This document shows, piece by piece, positions 36,348 through 44,892 of a DNA stretch of 64,000 bases (positions are counted from its first letter, which is position 1; each line of letters begins with the position of its first letter). The notes below the pieces were generated by a model. It searched no databases and was not told the origin of the DNA. It saw only the letters and a list, made by a program, of their open reading frames with translations. The DNA comes from DAHUXN01 sp963729815 (GTDB lineage: Bacteria; Acidobacteriota; Terriglobia; Acidiferrales; UBA7541). Position numbers and translations under genes: made by a program. The stretch is from positions 558,001 through 622,000 of the forward strand of contig CAVSPU010000002.1 in assembly GCA_963729815.1 (NCBI GenBank), written 5' to 3'.

Positions 36348-36377
36348 CGCAGAGTCTCTAATCTTTGAGACTCTGCG
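36348..36377. repeat. Perfect 11-bp inverted repeat
   Basis: CGCAGAGTCTC, eight-base loop TAATCTTT, GAGACTCTGCG. Confidence 0.8.
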
Positions 36378-36502
36378 GCCCGCCTTTGTATGCCGCGCCT
36401 GCCCGACGACCCCAAGTCCACGCCGCACTCACCATTGCCTTCTCGTCATTCTTCCTTTTCGGCGCTCCACTTATTTACCCTTGCTTGCCCTGTTTACCCT
36501 GA

Positions 36503-36587
36503 CGCAGGAAGGACCGAAGAAGCGAGGCACGAAGGCCCGCAGGAAGGACCGAAGGAGGGATGCACGAAGGGACGCAGGAAGGGGAGC
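36503..36587. repeat. 35-bp tandem repeat, two and a half units
   Basis: CGCAGGAAGGACCGAAG recurs at 36503 and 36538, and CGCAGGAAGG at 36573, a strict 35-bp period with GCACGAAGG at the end of each full unit. Confidence 0.75.
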
Positions 36588-36657
36588 CGTGCCATAGCTC
36601 CGCCTTTGGTGTTTCCTTCCTTTCGCGCGTATCACCCGCGCGATGTCGTCCGCCTTT

Positions 36658-36713
36658 CCACTCGTCACTAGCCACTAGCCACTGACCGCTGACCACTGTC
36701 CACTTGCCACTGC
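36658..36713. repeat. Heptamer array, eight units
   Basis: Eight contiguous 7-bp units of the form CCACTNN: CCACTCG, TCACTAG, CCACTAG, CCACTGA, CCGCTGA, CCACTGT, CCACTTG, CCACTGC. Confidence 0.85.
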
Positions 36714-37068
36714 CTTCTTCCCAGTCCGAGCAACAAATTGCACCAAAATAGTGCAATCCCAATTTCCCTTTTTTTCGACCCAATTGTCTCTTTGGATTTT
36801 GCCAGTTTCGTGCACATCCGAATCACCGCGAAAATTTCGCCAACATCGCTGCGAGGCCCATTTTATGGGCCTTTTCGCGCACTCGTCTCCGCCTCGCGCC
36901 GCTAAAACACGCCAAAACACGAAATTCAAAAAACTGCCCTACCAGGCCAATTCGAGGGAAAAACGTACAGGCCAATCCAAGGTGCCTTTCGCTAAGCCTT
37001 TTAGATTCAATAAAGCGACCAGGCCAATTTGTCCGCTTCCAGGCCCTGTTTTCAAATCACTGAAAAAA

Positions 37069-39528
37069 TTATCCCCGCGAAACCTGCTCCGCCCTGCGTC
37101 CCAGAAACAGCGTCATCGTCCGCGTCGCGGATCCTGCGGGAAGATGCGTCGTCAGATGCCGCGCGAGAAGTTTGAAAATGTGCAGCGTCGTTCCCGCGCC
37201 TTCGGAAATGCTGTGCGTGCGATTCGGATACGTCATGAAGTCGAAAGATTTTCCAAGCTCGATCATTCGATTCACCAGCAATTGCGATCCGGCGTAATGA
37301 ACATTGTCGTCGCCGGTGCCGTGCACGAGCAAAAGTTTTCCCTGCAAACCTTCCGCGAAATTTATCGCCGACGCGGATTTGTAGCCATCCACATTTTCCT
37401 GCGGCAATCCCATGTAGCGTTCCTGATAAATCGTGTCGTAGATGCGCTGATCGGGAACCGGCGCGACGGACATTCCGACTCTGTAAATATCCGGCGAGCG
37501 AAATAATAAATTCAGTGTGTTCGTTCCGCCGCCGCTCCAGCCCCACACGGCAACGCGATCGAGATCCACATACGAACGATCCTTCGCGATCGCGCGCACC
37601 GCGGCCGCTTGTTCTTTCGAAGAAAGTACGCCGACGGCGCCGTAAATTACTTTTCGCCACGCGCGCCCTTTCGGCGCTGGCGTGCCGCGATTATCGACGG
37701 ACGCGATGAGATAACCCTGATTCGCAATCGCGCGATGATACAAACCTTCCGCGCCACGCCATGCATCGAGAACAGTTTGCGCGGCAGGTTCGCCGTAGAC
37801 GTTGAAAAGAATCGGATACTTGCGCGACGGATCGAAATCGGCGGGCTTGATCATCCACGCATCGAGTTTCACGCCATCGCCGACATCGACCTGGAAAAAT
37901 TCCACGGGCTGCGTGACCAGAACTTTTATTTTGTCGCGAAGTCCGGAATTGTCCACCATCACGCGCGCAACGCGATGATCGGGAAGGCTGACGAGTTCAT
38001 TCGTTGGCGGCACATCGAATGACGAATACGAATGAAACGCCCACTGGCAATCGGGCGAGATATCGCAACGATGCACGCCGGGCATGTTCAAGGGAGTGAG
38101 GCGCTCGGGCGCGGCGCTGCCGTCCATGCGCGCGCGGAATAAATATTGCTGCGTGGCATTTTCCGGCGAGGCGATGAAATAAATAAATTCCTCGGCGGGA
38201 TCGACAGCGAGAACTTCGATGACGTCGAAATCGCCGCGTGTGACGAGGCGCGCGCCGCTGCCGTCGCGCGCGATGATATAAACGTGGCGCCAGCCATCGC
38301 GTTCGCTGACCCAGAGAAAGCCTTTGTGACTTGCGAGCCATTGCGTGTCTTCGTTGACATCGATCCAGGCTTTGTCTTCGTCGCGAAATATTTGCCTGGC
38401 GCGTCCGCTGTGGCCGTCAGCGAGATACAAATCGTTTTGATTTTGCCGGCGATTGATGTGCTGGAGCAGGATTTCATTTTCGTTGCCGGTCCAGTCCATG
38501 CGCGGGAGATAGGATTTTTCGGAATCGCCGGCGACGTCCAGCCACTTTGTTTTTGCGTTGCCAACATCGACGACGCCGATGCGCACGTTGGAATTCGGCG
38601 TGCCTGCTGAAGGAATACGATAGGTCCACACTTTCGGATAGACGCCGTATTCGGGATAGGGAATCTGCGTGACCGGCTCGCGAAAACGGCCGCCGAGATT
38701 ATTGATCATGGAAAATTCACGGACGGGGCTCGCGTCGAATTGAAAGTAGGCGATGCTGCGGCCATCGGGACTCCAGCGAAAACCATCGCGCACATCGAAT
38801 TCCTCTTCGTACACCCAATCCGAAGTGCCATTGATGGTGGTTTCGGAGCCGTCCGAGGTGAGCGGCTTGATTTTTCCGGAGTTGATTTCCTCGACGTAAA
38901 TGTTATTTGCGCGAACGTAGGCGACACGCGAGGCATCCGGGGAAAACTTCGCGAACATCAGCGAGGAGGGCGCGGCATCGCCGCCGAGTTTGCGGAGATG
39001 TTTCGATTCGCGATCGAGCACCCAATAATCGCCGCGCGTGTTCTCGCGCCAGATGCGCGCGGAGTTCGTATAGATGAGAAGTTTCTTGCGATCCTGCGAC
39101 CATTCAAAATCGTCGATGGACAACGGGTCTTTCGAGCCGGAGGGAATCAGGTCGGCGGATGAAAAGAGAACCGTGCGAGCGCCGGTGGCGGTTTCGTAGC
39201 GCGCGAGTTCCTGGGTTTCGCGATCGTCGTGGGATCGCTCGAGTATCGTGTAGGACTTGCCTCCTTCATCCCAGCGCGCGGGACCGAAGCGTTCGCCGGA
39301 AAATTCGCGCGAGGAAAAGATGCGCTCGATCCATTCGTCGAGCGAGCCCGAAGGAGCGGCGGAAGATTGCGACTGCTGCGCGGACGATGCGAGCGGCGCA
39401 GGAGGCGCAAGAGCGGCGGCTTCCAATTCGCGCAGCGGGAGAAATCCGCCAGCGATGGCGGCGCCAGCGCCGGTGAGCGCGGTAGCCCGCAGGAAGAGGC
39501 GTCGCGAGATGTTGGAGTCTTTTTTCAT
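37069..39528 (-). CDS. S9 family peptidase (dipeptidyl peptidase IV-like), Tat-exported
   Basis: 819 residues from ATG 39528 (GGAG eight bases ahead; the longer frame is spurious). Twin-arginine signal SRRLFLRATALTGAGAAIAG. Then the DPP IV N-terminal beta-propeller (about residues 100-550: DPLSIDDFEWSQDRKKLLIY, WSPDGRSIAYFQFDASPV) and the alpha/beta hydrolase domain with nucleophile WGWSGGGTN, aspartate HGTGDDNVHY and histidine NRTHSI. Cleaves short peptides, probably X-Pro or similar, in the periplasm. It is the first gene after the change in strand composition and faces the gene-free tract. Confidence 0.94.
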   Translation of the reverse strand: MKKDSNISRRLFLRATALTGAGAAIAGGFLPLRELEAAALAPPAPLASSAQQSQSSAAPSGSLDEWIERIFSSREFSGERFGPARWDEGGKSYTILERSHDDRETQELARYETATGARTVLFSSADLIPSGSKDPLSIDDFEWSQDRKKLLIYTNSARIWRENTRGDYWVLDRESKHLRKLGGDAAPSSLMFAKFSPDASRVAYVRANNIYVEEINSGKIKPLTSDGSETTINGTSDWVYEEEFDVRDGFRWSPDGRSIAYFQFDASPVREFSMINNLGGRFREPVTQIPYPEYGVYPKVWTYRIPSAGTPNSNVRIGVVDVGNAKTKWLDVAGDSEKSYLPRMDWTGNENEILLQHINRRQNQNDLYLADGHSGRARQIFRDEDKAWIDVNEDTQWLASHKGFLWVSERDGWRHVYIIARDGSGARLVTRGDFDVIEVLAVDPAEEFIYFIASPENATQQYLFRARMDGSAAPERLTPLNMPGVHRCDISPDCQWAFHSYSSFDVPPTNELVSLPDHRVARVMVDNSGLRDKIKVLVTQPVEFFQVDVGDGVKLDAWMIKPADFDPSRKYPILFNVYGEPAAQTVLDAWRGAEGLYHRAIANQGYLIASVDNRGTPAPKGRAWRKVIYGAVGVLSSKEQAAAVRAIAKDRSYVDLDRVAVWGWSGGGTNTLNLLFRSPDIYRVGMSVAPVPDQRIYDTIYQERYMGLPQENVDGYKSASAINFAEGLQGKLLLVHGTGDDNVHYAGSQLLVNRMIELGKSFDFMTYPNRTHSISEGAGTTLHIFKLLARHLTTHLPAGSATRTMTLFLGRRAEQVSRG

Positions 39529-39719
39529 TCCGAGTTCTCCATTTTGTTTTTGTTGAACGATTGCGGACGGCATTGTGTCGCGATGCAGAGCGAGAGTCAC
39601 GCAAAATTGTGAAGGCCCGGTAAGAACCTGGCTGGCGGTTGACCAAAAGCGCGCGGCGGGTGTATGGTGCGGGCGAAATGGAGGCCAATTGAGCCAATAA
39701 ACCAGGAGGGAATACGCAC

Positions 39720-40754
39720 ATGAACGCGTCAGCTTCGTCCGCAATTTCCAAACCGCAGTCCGATGATCATGCCATCTGGGATCTGATTTTTTCATTTTGG
39801 GGTTCTCCCGCATTACTCGTGGCTCACGATCTGAAATTATTTTCACTGCTCGGCGAAAGACCGCAACGTCTGGAAGAAGTTTGCGCGGCGCTGAAGATCG
39901 AACCACGCCCCGCGAGCGTGCTGCTCGAAATGCTTACGGCGTTCGGCCTGGTGGACGCGCGCGACGGCGTTTTCGCGCTGACACCGATTTCGAAAGAATA
40001 CCTCGACGAGAAAAGCCCTATATCGCTCGGTGGTTATCTGGATTTCCTGGTGGCGAACCACAAATTGTGGCCCGTGGAGACGCTGAAGAACGCCGTGCTG
40101 AAAAATTCGCCGCAAGTCGGAGGAAATAAAGACGTCTTCAGCAATCCGGAAACGATGAAAGCGTTCGCGAAAGTGTTCACGCGCGCGATGTATGCGCACA
40201 GCATCGGCTCGGCGCTGACCTGGCCGGAGGCAGTGGATTTGTCGGAGGCGCGGGTTTTGCTGGATGTGGGCGGAGGCTCGGGAGCGCAAACTGTGGGCGT
40301 GTTGCTGCAGTGGCCGAATCTGAAGGGAATTGTGCTGGACACGCCGCCGGTGACAGCCGAAGCCACGCAGTACATTTCCAGATTCCCACTGGGCGACAGG
40401 ATTCGGACCGTGGCGGCGGATATGTTCAAGGATCCGTTCCCGGAAGCGGACGTGCATCTTTATGGCGATATTTGGCACGACTGGCCGAAGGAGAAAGGTG
40501 AGTTGTTGGCAAAGAAGAGCTATGCGAGCCTGCCATCAGGCGGGAGAATTATCCTGCGCGAGGTTCTTTATAATGACGACCGGACAGGGCCGGTGGCGGC
40601 CGCGGCATACAGCGTCGATATGCTCCTGGTGACGATGGGCGGACAGTATTCACGGAAAGAGATGAAGGCGCTGCTGGAAGATGCGGGCTTCAGAGATGTG
40701 CAGATTGGAGCGCCGGGGGCAGGGTATCGTAGTCTGATTACGGCGCGAAAATAG
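39720..40754 (+). CDS. SAM-dependent O-methyltransferase, acetylserotonin-methyltransferase family
   Basis: 344 residues, AGGAGG well placed before the ATG. An N-terminal winged-helix dimerisation domain (LLVAHDLKLFSLLGERPQRL, ALTPISKEYL) is followed by a class I methyltransferase domain with motif I VLLDVGGGSGAQTVGVLLQW (near residue 180), GDIWHDWPKEKG and the ending MLLVTMGGQYSRKEMKALLE. Members methylate hydroxyl groups of small aromatic or secondary metabolites. No biosynthetic cluster is nearby, so the substrate is unknown. Confidence 0.9.
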   Translation: MNASASSAISKPQSDDHAIWDLIFSFWGSPALLVAHDLKLFSLLGERPQRLEEVCAALKIEPRPASVLLEMLTAFGLVDARDGVFALTPISKEYLDEKSPISLGGYLDFLVANHKLWPVETLKNAVLKNSPQVGGNKDVFSNPETMKAFAKVFTRAMYAHSIGSALTWPEAVDLSEARVLLDVGGGSGAQTVGVLLQWPNLKGIVLDTPPVTAEATQYISRFPLGDRIRTVAADMFKDPFPEADVHLYGDIWHDWPKEKGELLAKKSYASLPSGGRIILREVLYNDDRTGPVAAAAYSVDMLLVTMGGQYSRKEMKALLEDAGFRDVQIGAPGAGYRSLITARK

Positions 40755-40803
40755 CAGCACCGCACGGATGAATGAAGCCACTTCGCCGGTTCATTTCGGA
40801 GCG

Positions 40804-40841
40804 GTTACACCGGCTGGCAGTTAGGTAGGTCCGGTGGTAAC
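40804..40841. promoter_or_regulatory. Inverted repeat before the glutaminyl cyclotransferase gene
   Basis: GTTACACCGG at 40804-40813 and CCGGTGGTAAC at 40831-40841, complementary apart from one bulged base, ending 13 bases before the ATG at 40855. Could be an operator or a leader hairpin. Confidence 0.45.
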
Positions 40842-40854
40842 TTAGCAAGCTGAA

Positions 40855-41643
40855 ATGATTCGCTCGCACAGAACGAAGCTGCCGCTCTGGCTTTTGCTCA
40901 TTCTTGTTTTCGCTTCAAGCACAGTTCTCAAAGCGCAGAGTAAAGCTCCTACGTATGGATATCGGATCATCCACACCTATCCGCACGATCCGGCAGCGTT
41001 TACACAAGGCTTGATTTATCTGAACGGCTTTCTTTACGAAAGTACAGGGTTGAATGGGAAGTCATCGTTGCGCAAAGTCGATTTAGAAACTGGAAAAGTT
41101 CTGCAACAGCATGATCTGCCCCAGGATCTTTTCGGCGAGGGATTGACGAATTGGGGAAATACGCTAATCCAATTGACATGGAAAGCGCACACGGGCTTTG
41201 TCTATGATCGGGCGAGTTTCAGCCAGTTGCGTACATTTCGTTATCAATGGGAAGGCTGGGGACTGACGCAGGACGGGACGAATTTGATCTTGAGCGATGG
41301 CAGTTCGACGCTTCATTTTCTGGACCCGCAAAGCTTCCGCGAAGTGAGACGCATCGTGGTGACCGATGGGGGAGTGGAAGTGCACGACCTCAACGAGCTG
41401 GAATATATTCACGGCGAGATTTATGCAAATATCTGGCAAACGGACTTGATCGCGATCATATCGCCGAAAGATGGACACGTGGCGGGCTGGGTCGATTTGA
41501 CGGGGCTGCTTCCCGCAAGCGAGCGCGCAAATTCGGATGCCGTCCTGAATGGCATCGCGTTTGACACGACGCATAATCGACTGTTCGTTACGGGCAAGCT
41601 GTGGCCGAAGCTGTTCGAAATACGGGTGACGCGGAAGAAATAG
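40855..41643 (+). CDS. Glutaminyl-peptide cyclotransferase, exported
   Basis: 262 residues with signal peptide (LPLWLLLILVFASSTVLKAQ). Five-bladed propeller of the plant/bacterial QC family (PF05096): YPHDPAAFTQGLIYLNGFLY, ESTGLNGKSSLRKVDLETGK, EGWGLTQDG, LNELEYIHGEIYANIWQTD, AVLNGIAFDTTHNRLFVTGK. Converts N-terminal glutamine to pyroglutamate on exported proteins or peptides. Single gene between the methyltransferase and pyrG. Confidence 0.92.
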   Translation: MIRSHRTKLPLWLLLILVFASSTVLKAQSKAPTYGYRIIHTYPHDPAAFTQGLIYLNGFLYESTGLNGKSSLRKVDLETGKVLQQHDLPQDLFGEGLTNWGNTLIQLTWKAHTGFVYDRASFSQLRTFRYQWEGWGLTQDGTNLILSDGSSTLHFLDPQSFREVRRIVVTDGGVEVHDLNELEYIHGEIYANIWQTDLIAIISPKDGHVAGWVDLTGLLPASERANSDAVLNGIAFDTTHNRLFVTGKLWPKLFEIRVTRKK

Positions 41644-41869
41644 CTCGCAGAGGGGAATGGCGAGGCGAGTGGGCGAAAGCGAAACTGCGAAGTTAAAAAA
41701 ACACGAGAGATTAGCGGGTCGGTCTGAATTTTGACTTCTTGTGTGATGATCAAGAAAATTCAAACTGGCCCACCATCTACGCGAAAGGGGAATTGACAGA
41801 AAGGAAGAGACTGGGGATAATGATTTGTACGAGTTGTACCCACCTGACCTGGGAGGAAAAACGGGAGCC

Positions 41870-43525
41870 TTGGTAACGCGCCCGAAGTATGTTTTTGTGA
41901 CGGGTGGCGTGGTTTCCTCTCTCGGCAAAGGCGTCGCGGCGGCCTCGATGGGCTGCTTGCTGGAATCGCGGGGCCTGAAAGTCACCCTCCAGAAGTGCGA
42001 TCCCTACCTGAACGTTGATCCCGGAACGATGTCGCCCTATCAGCACGGCGAAGTGTACGTGACCGATGACGGGGCGGAGACGGACCTCGACCTGGGACAC
42101 TACGAGCGCTTCACGAATGCGAAGCTGACGCGCGATCACAATTGGACGACGGGCAGGATTTACGAATCGATCCTGGCGAAGGAGCGGCGCGGGGATTATC
42201 TGGGGAAAACCGTGCAAGTGATTCCGCACGTCACGGATGAAATCAAAGCGGCGTTTCGCAAAGTGGCGGACGACGTGGACGTGGTGATCGTGGAAATCGG
42301 CGGAACAGTGGGAGACATCGAGTCGCTGCCGTTTCTGGAAGCGATCCGGCAAATGCGGCTGGATCTGGGACCGGAGAACGCGATTTACGTGCACCTGACG
42401 CTGGTGCCGTACATTCCGACGGCGGGCGAGCACAAAACGAAGCCGACGCAGCACAGCGTGAAGGAATTGCTGAGCATCGGAATCCAGCCGGATATTTTGC
42501 TGTGCCGCAGCGATCATCCGATCGCGCCGGAACTGAAAGCGAAAATCGCGCTGTTCTGCAACGTGAATCAGGCGAGCGTGATTTCCGCGCCGGATGTGCG
42601 GAATATTTATGAAGTGCCGATGTCGCTGGTGGCGGAAGGACTCGACGAACAGATTTTGCGGCTGCTGCATTTGCAATCTGGGCCGCGAGACATGTCGAAA
42701 TGGCTGGCGATGCTGGAGAGACTGGAGCATCCGGAAAGCGAAGTGCGGATTGGAGTGGTAGGGAAATACGTGCAGCTCGAGGATGCGTATAAAAGTTTGC
42801 GCGAGGCGCTGATGCACGGCGGATTGCCGCATCGGGCGCGTGTGGTGATCGAGTGGGTGGAATCGAGCGAAATCGAGTCGCTGGAAATGGCGGAGCAGCG
42901 GCTGCGGCACATGGACGCGATTCTGGTGCCGGGAGGATTCGGGAAACGCGGAATCGAGGGAATGATTTTCGCGATTCAGTACGCGCGCGAGAGAAAAGTG
43001 CCGTACTTCGGGATTTGCCTGGGGATGCAATGCGCGACGATCGAGTACGCGCGGCACGTCGCGGGACTGACGAATGCGAATTCGACGGAGTTTGACGCGC
43101 AGACGCCGTATCGCGTGATTTACAAGCTGCGCGAATTGCTGGGCGTCGACGAAATGGGTGGGACGATGCGGCTGGGCGCGTGGCCATGCAAGATTGAAGA
43201 GGGTTCGTTTGCGGCGCGCGCGTATGGCGCGACGGAAATCTCCGAGCGGCACCGGCACCGCTACGAATTCAATCGCGATTACGAAGCGGCGCTGACGAAG
43301 GCGGGATTCAAGATCACGGGGAAGACGCCCGACGGAGTGTACGTCGAGATCATCGAGGCGCCGGACCATCCGTGGTTCTTGGGCTGCCAGTTTCATCCGG
43401 AGTTCAAATCGAAGCCGCTCGCGCCGCATCCGTTGTTCGCGGCATTCATTGGAGCTGCGGCGGAGAATCGCAAAAAGCGCGGGGCCGCGAGAGAAGCGCG
43501 CGTGCCGGCAGCGTCGGCGGATTGA
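41870..43525 (+). CDS. pyrG: CTP synthase
   Basis: Makes CTP from UTP with glutamine as nitrogen donor. Synthetase domain: YVFVTGGVVSSLGKGVAAAS, DPYLNVDPGTMSPYQHGEVY, TDLDLGHYERF, IGGTVGDIESLPFLEAIRQ. Glutaminase domain: YFGICLGMQCATIEYARH (catalytic cysteine near residue 394), QFHPEFKSKPLAPHP. I chose TTG 41870, next to the conserved N-terminus (551 residues); an upstream TTG at 41825 gives 566. Ribosome sites are weak for both. CTP is the co-substrate of KdsB encoded in this window. Confidence 0.95.
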   Translation: MVTRPKYVFVTGGVVSSLGKGVAAASMGCLLESRGLKVTLQKCDPYLNVDPGTMSPYQHGEVYVTDDGAETDLDLGHYERFTNAKLTRDHNWTTGRIYESILAKERRGDYLGKTVQVIPHVTDEIKAAFRKVADDVDVVIVEIGGTVGDIESLPFLEAIRQMRLDLGPENAIYVHLTLVPYIPTAGEHKTKPTQHSVKELLSIGIQPDILLCRSDHPIAPELKAKIALFCNVNQASVISAPDVRNIYEVPMSLVAEGLDEQILRLLHLQSGPRDMSKWLAMLERLEHPESEVRIGVVGKYVQLEDAYKSLREALMHGGLPHRARVVIEWVESSEIESLEMAEQRLRHMDAILVPGGFGKRGIEGMIFAIQYARERKVPYFGICLGMQCATIEYARHVAGLTNANSTEFDAQTPYRVIYKLRELLGVDEMGGTMRLGAWPCKIEEGSFAARAYGATEISERHRHRYEFNRDYEAALTKAGFKITGKTPDGVYVEIIEAPDHPWFLGCQFHPEFKSKPLAPHPLFAAFIGAAAENRKKRGAAREARVPAASAD

Positions 43526-43554
43526 CACTCGGTCTTAGGACGCAATAAGGGCGA

Positions 43555-43764
43555 TCAGGCGGAGCGGGCGACGCTGATTTGCACGGCGTCGGCTTCGTAG
43601 CCCTCGTCGCGAACGGTATCGAGAGCGGCGGCGCGCAACTCCTGCTCGCCGGTGTTGTTCGGCAAGTCCAGATGGCGGCGAACGACCTCGTCGCCGCTGG
43701 TGATGCGAACCTGCCACTGCGACTTCTGGCCATCCCAGGAAACTTCGACGCGGTCAGCGCGCAT
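43555..43764 (-). CDS. Small protein, unknown function
   Basis: 69 residues from ATG 43764 with GGAGG seven bases ahead. The sequence RVEVSWDGQKSQWQVRITSG, DEVVRRHLDLPNNTGEQELR looks like a compact soluble beta-alpha fold. No domain recognised. Convergent with pyrG, 29 bases apart. Confidence 0.7.
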   Translation of the reverse strand: MRADRVEVSWDGQKSQWQVRITSGDEVVRRHLDLPNNTGEQELRAAALDTVRDEGYEADAVQISVARSA

Positions 43765-43897
43765 GAATCCACCTCCATAGGGCAATCCTTAAAGACATTG
43801 TAATACGAAAGAACGGCGGAGAAACAAGCAGGTTGAAAATATACGCTTGCCTGCGGCGATGCGGGGAAGCGTCTCGAAAGAAAAGCGGCGGAAGCGG

Positions 43898-44458
43898 CTA
43901 CTTCTTATAGTGCAAGGTTGCGGCGGCGTCGACGGAAGCGGGCGCGTCGAGCGAATATTGATTGTTGAAGACAAGATCGTAAGTGGCGGCGGCAGCGGGC
44001 AAGAACGCGAAGATGCGATTGGGAGGCGAGCGGCGGCTGTCATAGAGAGTGCGCGCCGGAAGGCCTTTTTGCCAGGCTGCGAAGGCATCGTCGCGTAGGA
44101 CGAAGACGGCGAAAGTGGATTGCGAACCTGACGCCGTGGTGAAATGGCCGTCGATCCAAACGCCGGAGGCTCCGGAGGGGACAACGAATTTGTAGGAGGC
44201 GTATTCGTTGGCTTTGATGTTGAAGCTGGAGCTGGCGATGGATTCAGCGTAATCGGATTTCATTGGCGCGAACTTGAGAAGATTGCGGAAACTGCCCGAG
44301 CGGAAACCCCAAACAACAAGCGCGAGAATCAAGATGATGATGAGGACGGCTCGGAGCGAGCGCGAATCTGCGCCGCGCGAAGAAGCGAATTCGCGGCCGC
44401 ACTTGGGGCAGGAAAACGCGTGATCGGGCAGCGCGATCTTGCAACGAGGGCAGTGCAT
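43898..44458 (-). CDS. Zinc-ribbon membrane-anchored protein
   Basis: 186 residues: N-terminal zinc ribbon (CPRCKIALPDHAFSCPKCGR, four cysteines), one membrane helix (AVLIIILILALVVWGFRSG, residues 37-56), and an exported beta-rich domain of about 120 residues (FNIKANEYASYKFVVPSGAS, GVWIDGHFTTASGS, YDLVFNNQYSLDAP). The layout matches a common family of zinc-ribbon domain proteins. Function unknown. Leftward, single gene. Confidence 0.8.
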   Translation of the reverse strand: MHCPRCKIALPDHAFSCPKCGREFASSRGADSRSLRAVLIIILILALVVWGFRSGSFRNLLKFAPMKSDYAESIASSSFNIKANEYASYKFVVPSGASGVWIDGHFTTASGSQSTFAVFVLRDDAFAAWQKGLPARTLYDSRRSPPNRIFAFLPAAAATYDLVFNNQYSLDAPASVDAAATLHYKK

Positions 44459-44892
44459 GGACGACCTCGATTCATTTTCGCTGGAGCAATGGCCGCGAGC
44501 AAGCGCCGCAAAAGGGGAGTGTGCCGAGTGGATTAATTGAACGAAAGCACAGGGCGAATCAGAGGGCAGAATGTTTTATGCAGGAGGTTCCGTTCAACAG
44601 GCAAGAGAGATTCGGGGCCAGGACTGACGCGAAGCTTGCCTGTTTTTTTCTGCGGCGTGAATTGGGGACAACCGAGGCGACGCGAGGATTGCAAAGGCGA
44701 GGAATCCTGCATAGTCTTAGAGGCCAGTGGTGAGTGACAAGTGACAAGTGACGAGTGACGAGTGGCGAGTGGCGAGTGGCGAGTGGCGAGAGAAGATTGG
44801 CCATCATTGGGGAGTCGTCAATGGACTGAAAACGAAATTCGAAAAATCGAAAAAAGAAAATTCTATGGATTGATAGGGATGGAATTGCTGGG
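44459..44892. other. Gene-free stretch before kdsA
   Basis: No coding sequence is convincing. Holds the eight-unit heptamer array at 44732-44787 and an A-rich stretch (44829-44860) before the kdsA start. Confidence 0.6.
44732..44787. repeat. Heptamer array, eight units
   Basis: Eight contiguous 7-bp units GAGTGAC, AAGTGAC, AAGTGAC, GAGTGAC and four of GAGTGGC. This is the reverse complement type of the CCACTNN arrays at 18174 and 36658. Confidence 0.85.

Larger units (their letters stand above)
36034..37068. other. Gene-free tract of 1 kb, rich in repeats
   Basis: No convincing gene in either strand; the open frames here have compositions of non-coding DNA. It holds the hairpin repeat, two perfect inverted repeats, copy B of the dispersed block, a 35-bp tandem repeat and a heptamer array, each listed separately. 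The last 300 bases are AT-richer and contain three CAGGCCAAT words (36942, 36970, 37020). Plus-strand G/C bias changes sign across this tract. Confidence 0.7.

Noticed and set aside
36503..36713. CRISPR array
   Set aside because: Repeat units are adjacent with no unique spacers, and there are no cas genes.
36034..37068. Chromosomal replication origin
   Set aside because: The skew change fits, but I see no DnaA boxes (TTATCCACA-like) and no dnaA, dnaN or gidA nearby.
41777..43528. 583-residue leftward open frame antisense to pyrG
   Set aside because: Shadow of a highly conserved gene; composition is arginine/histidine-rich and it has no own start signals.
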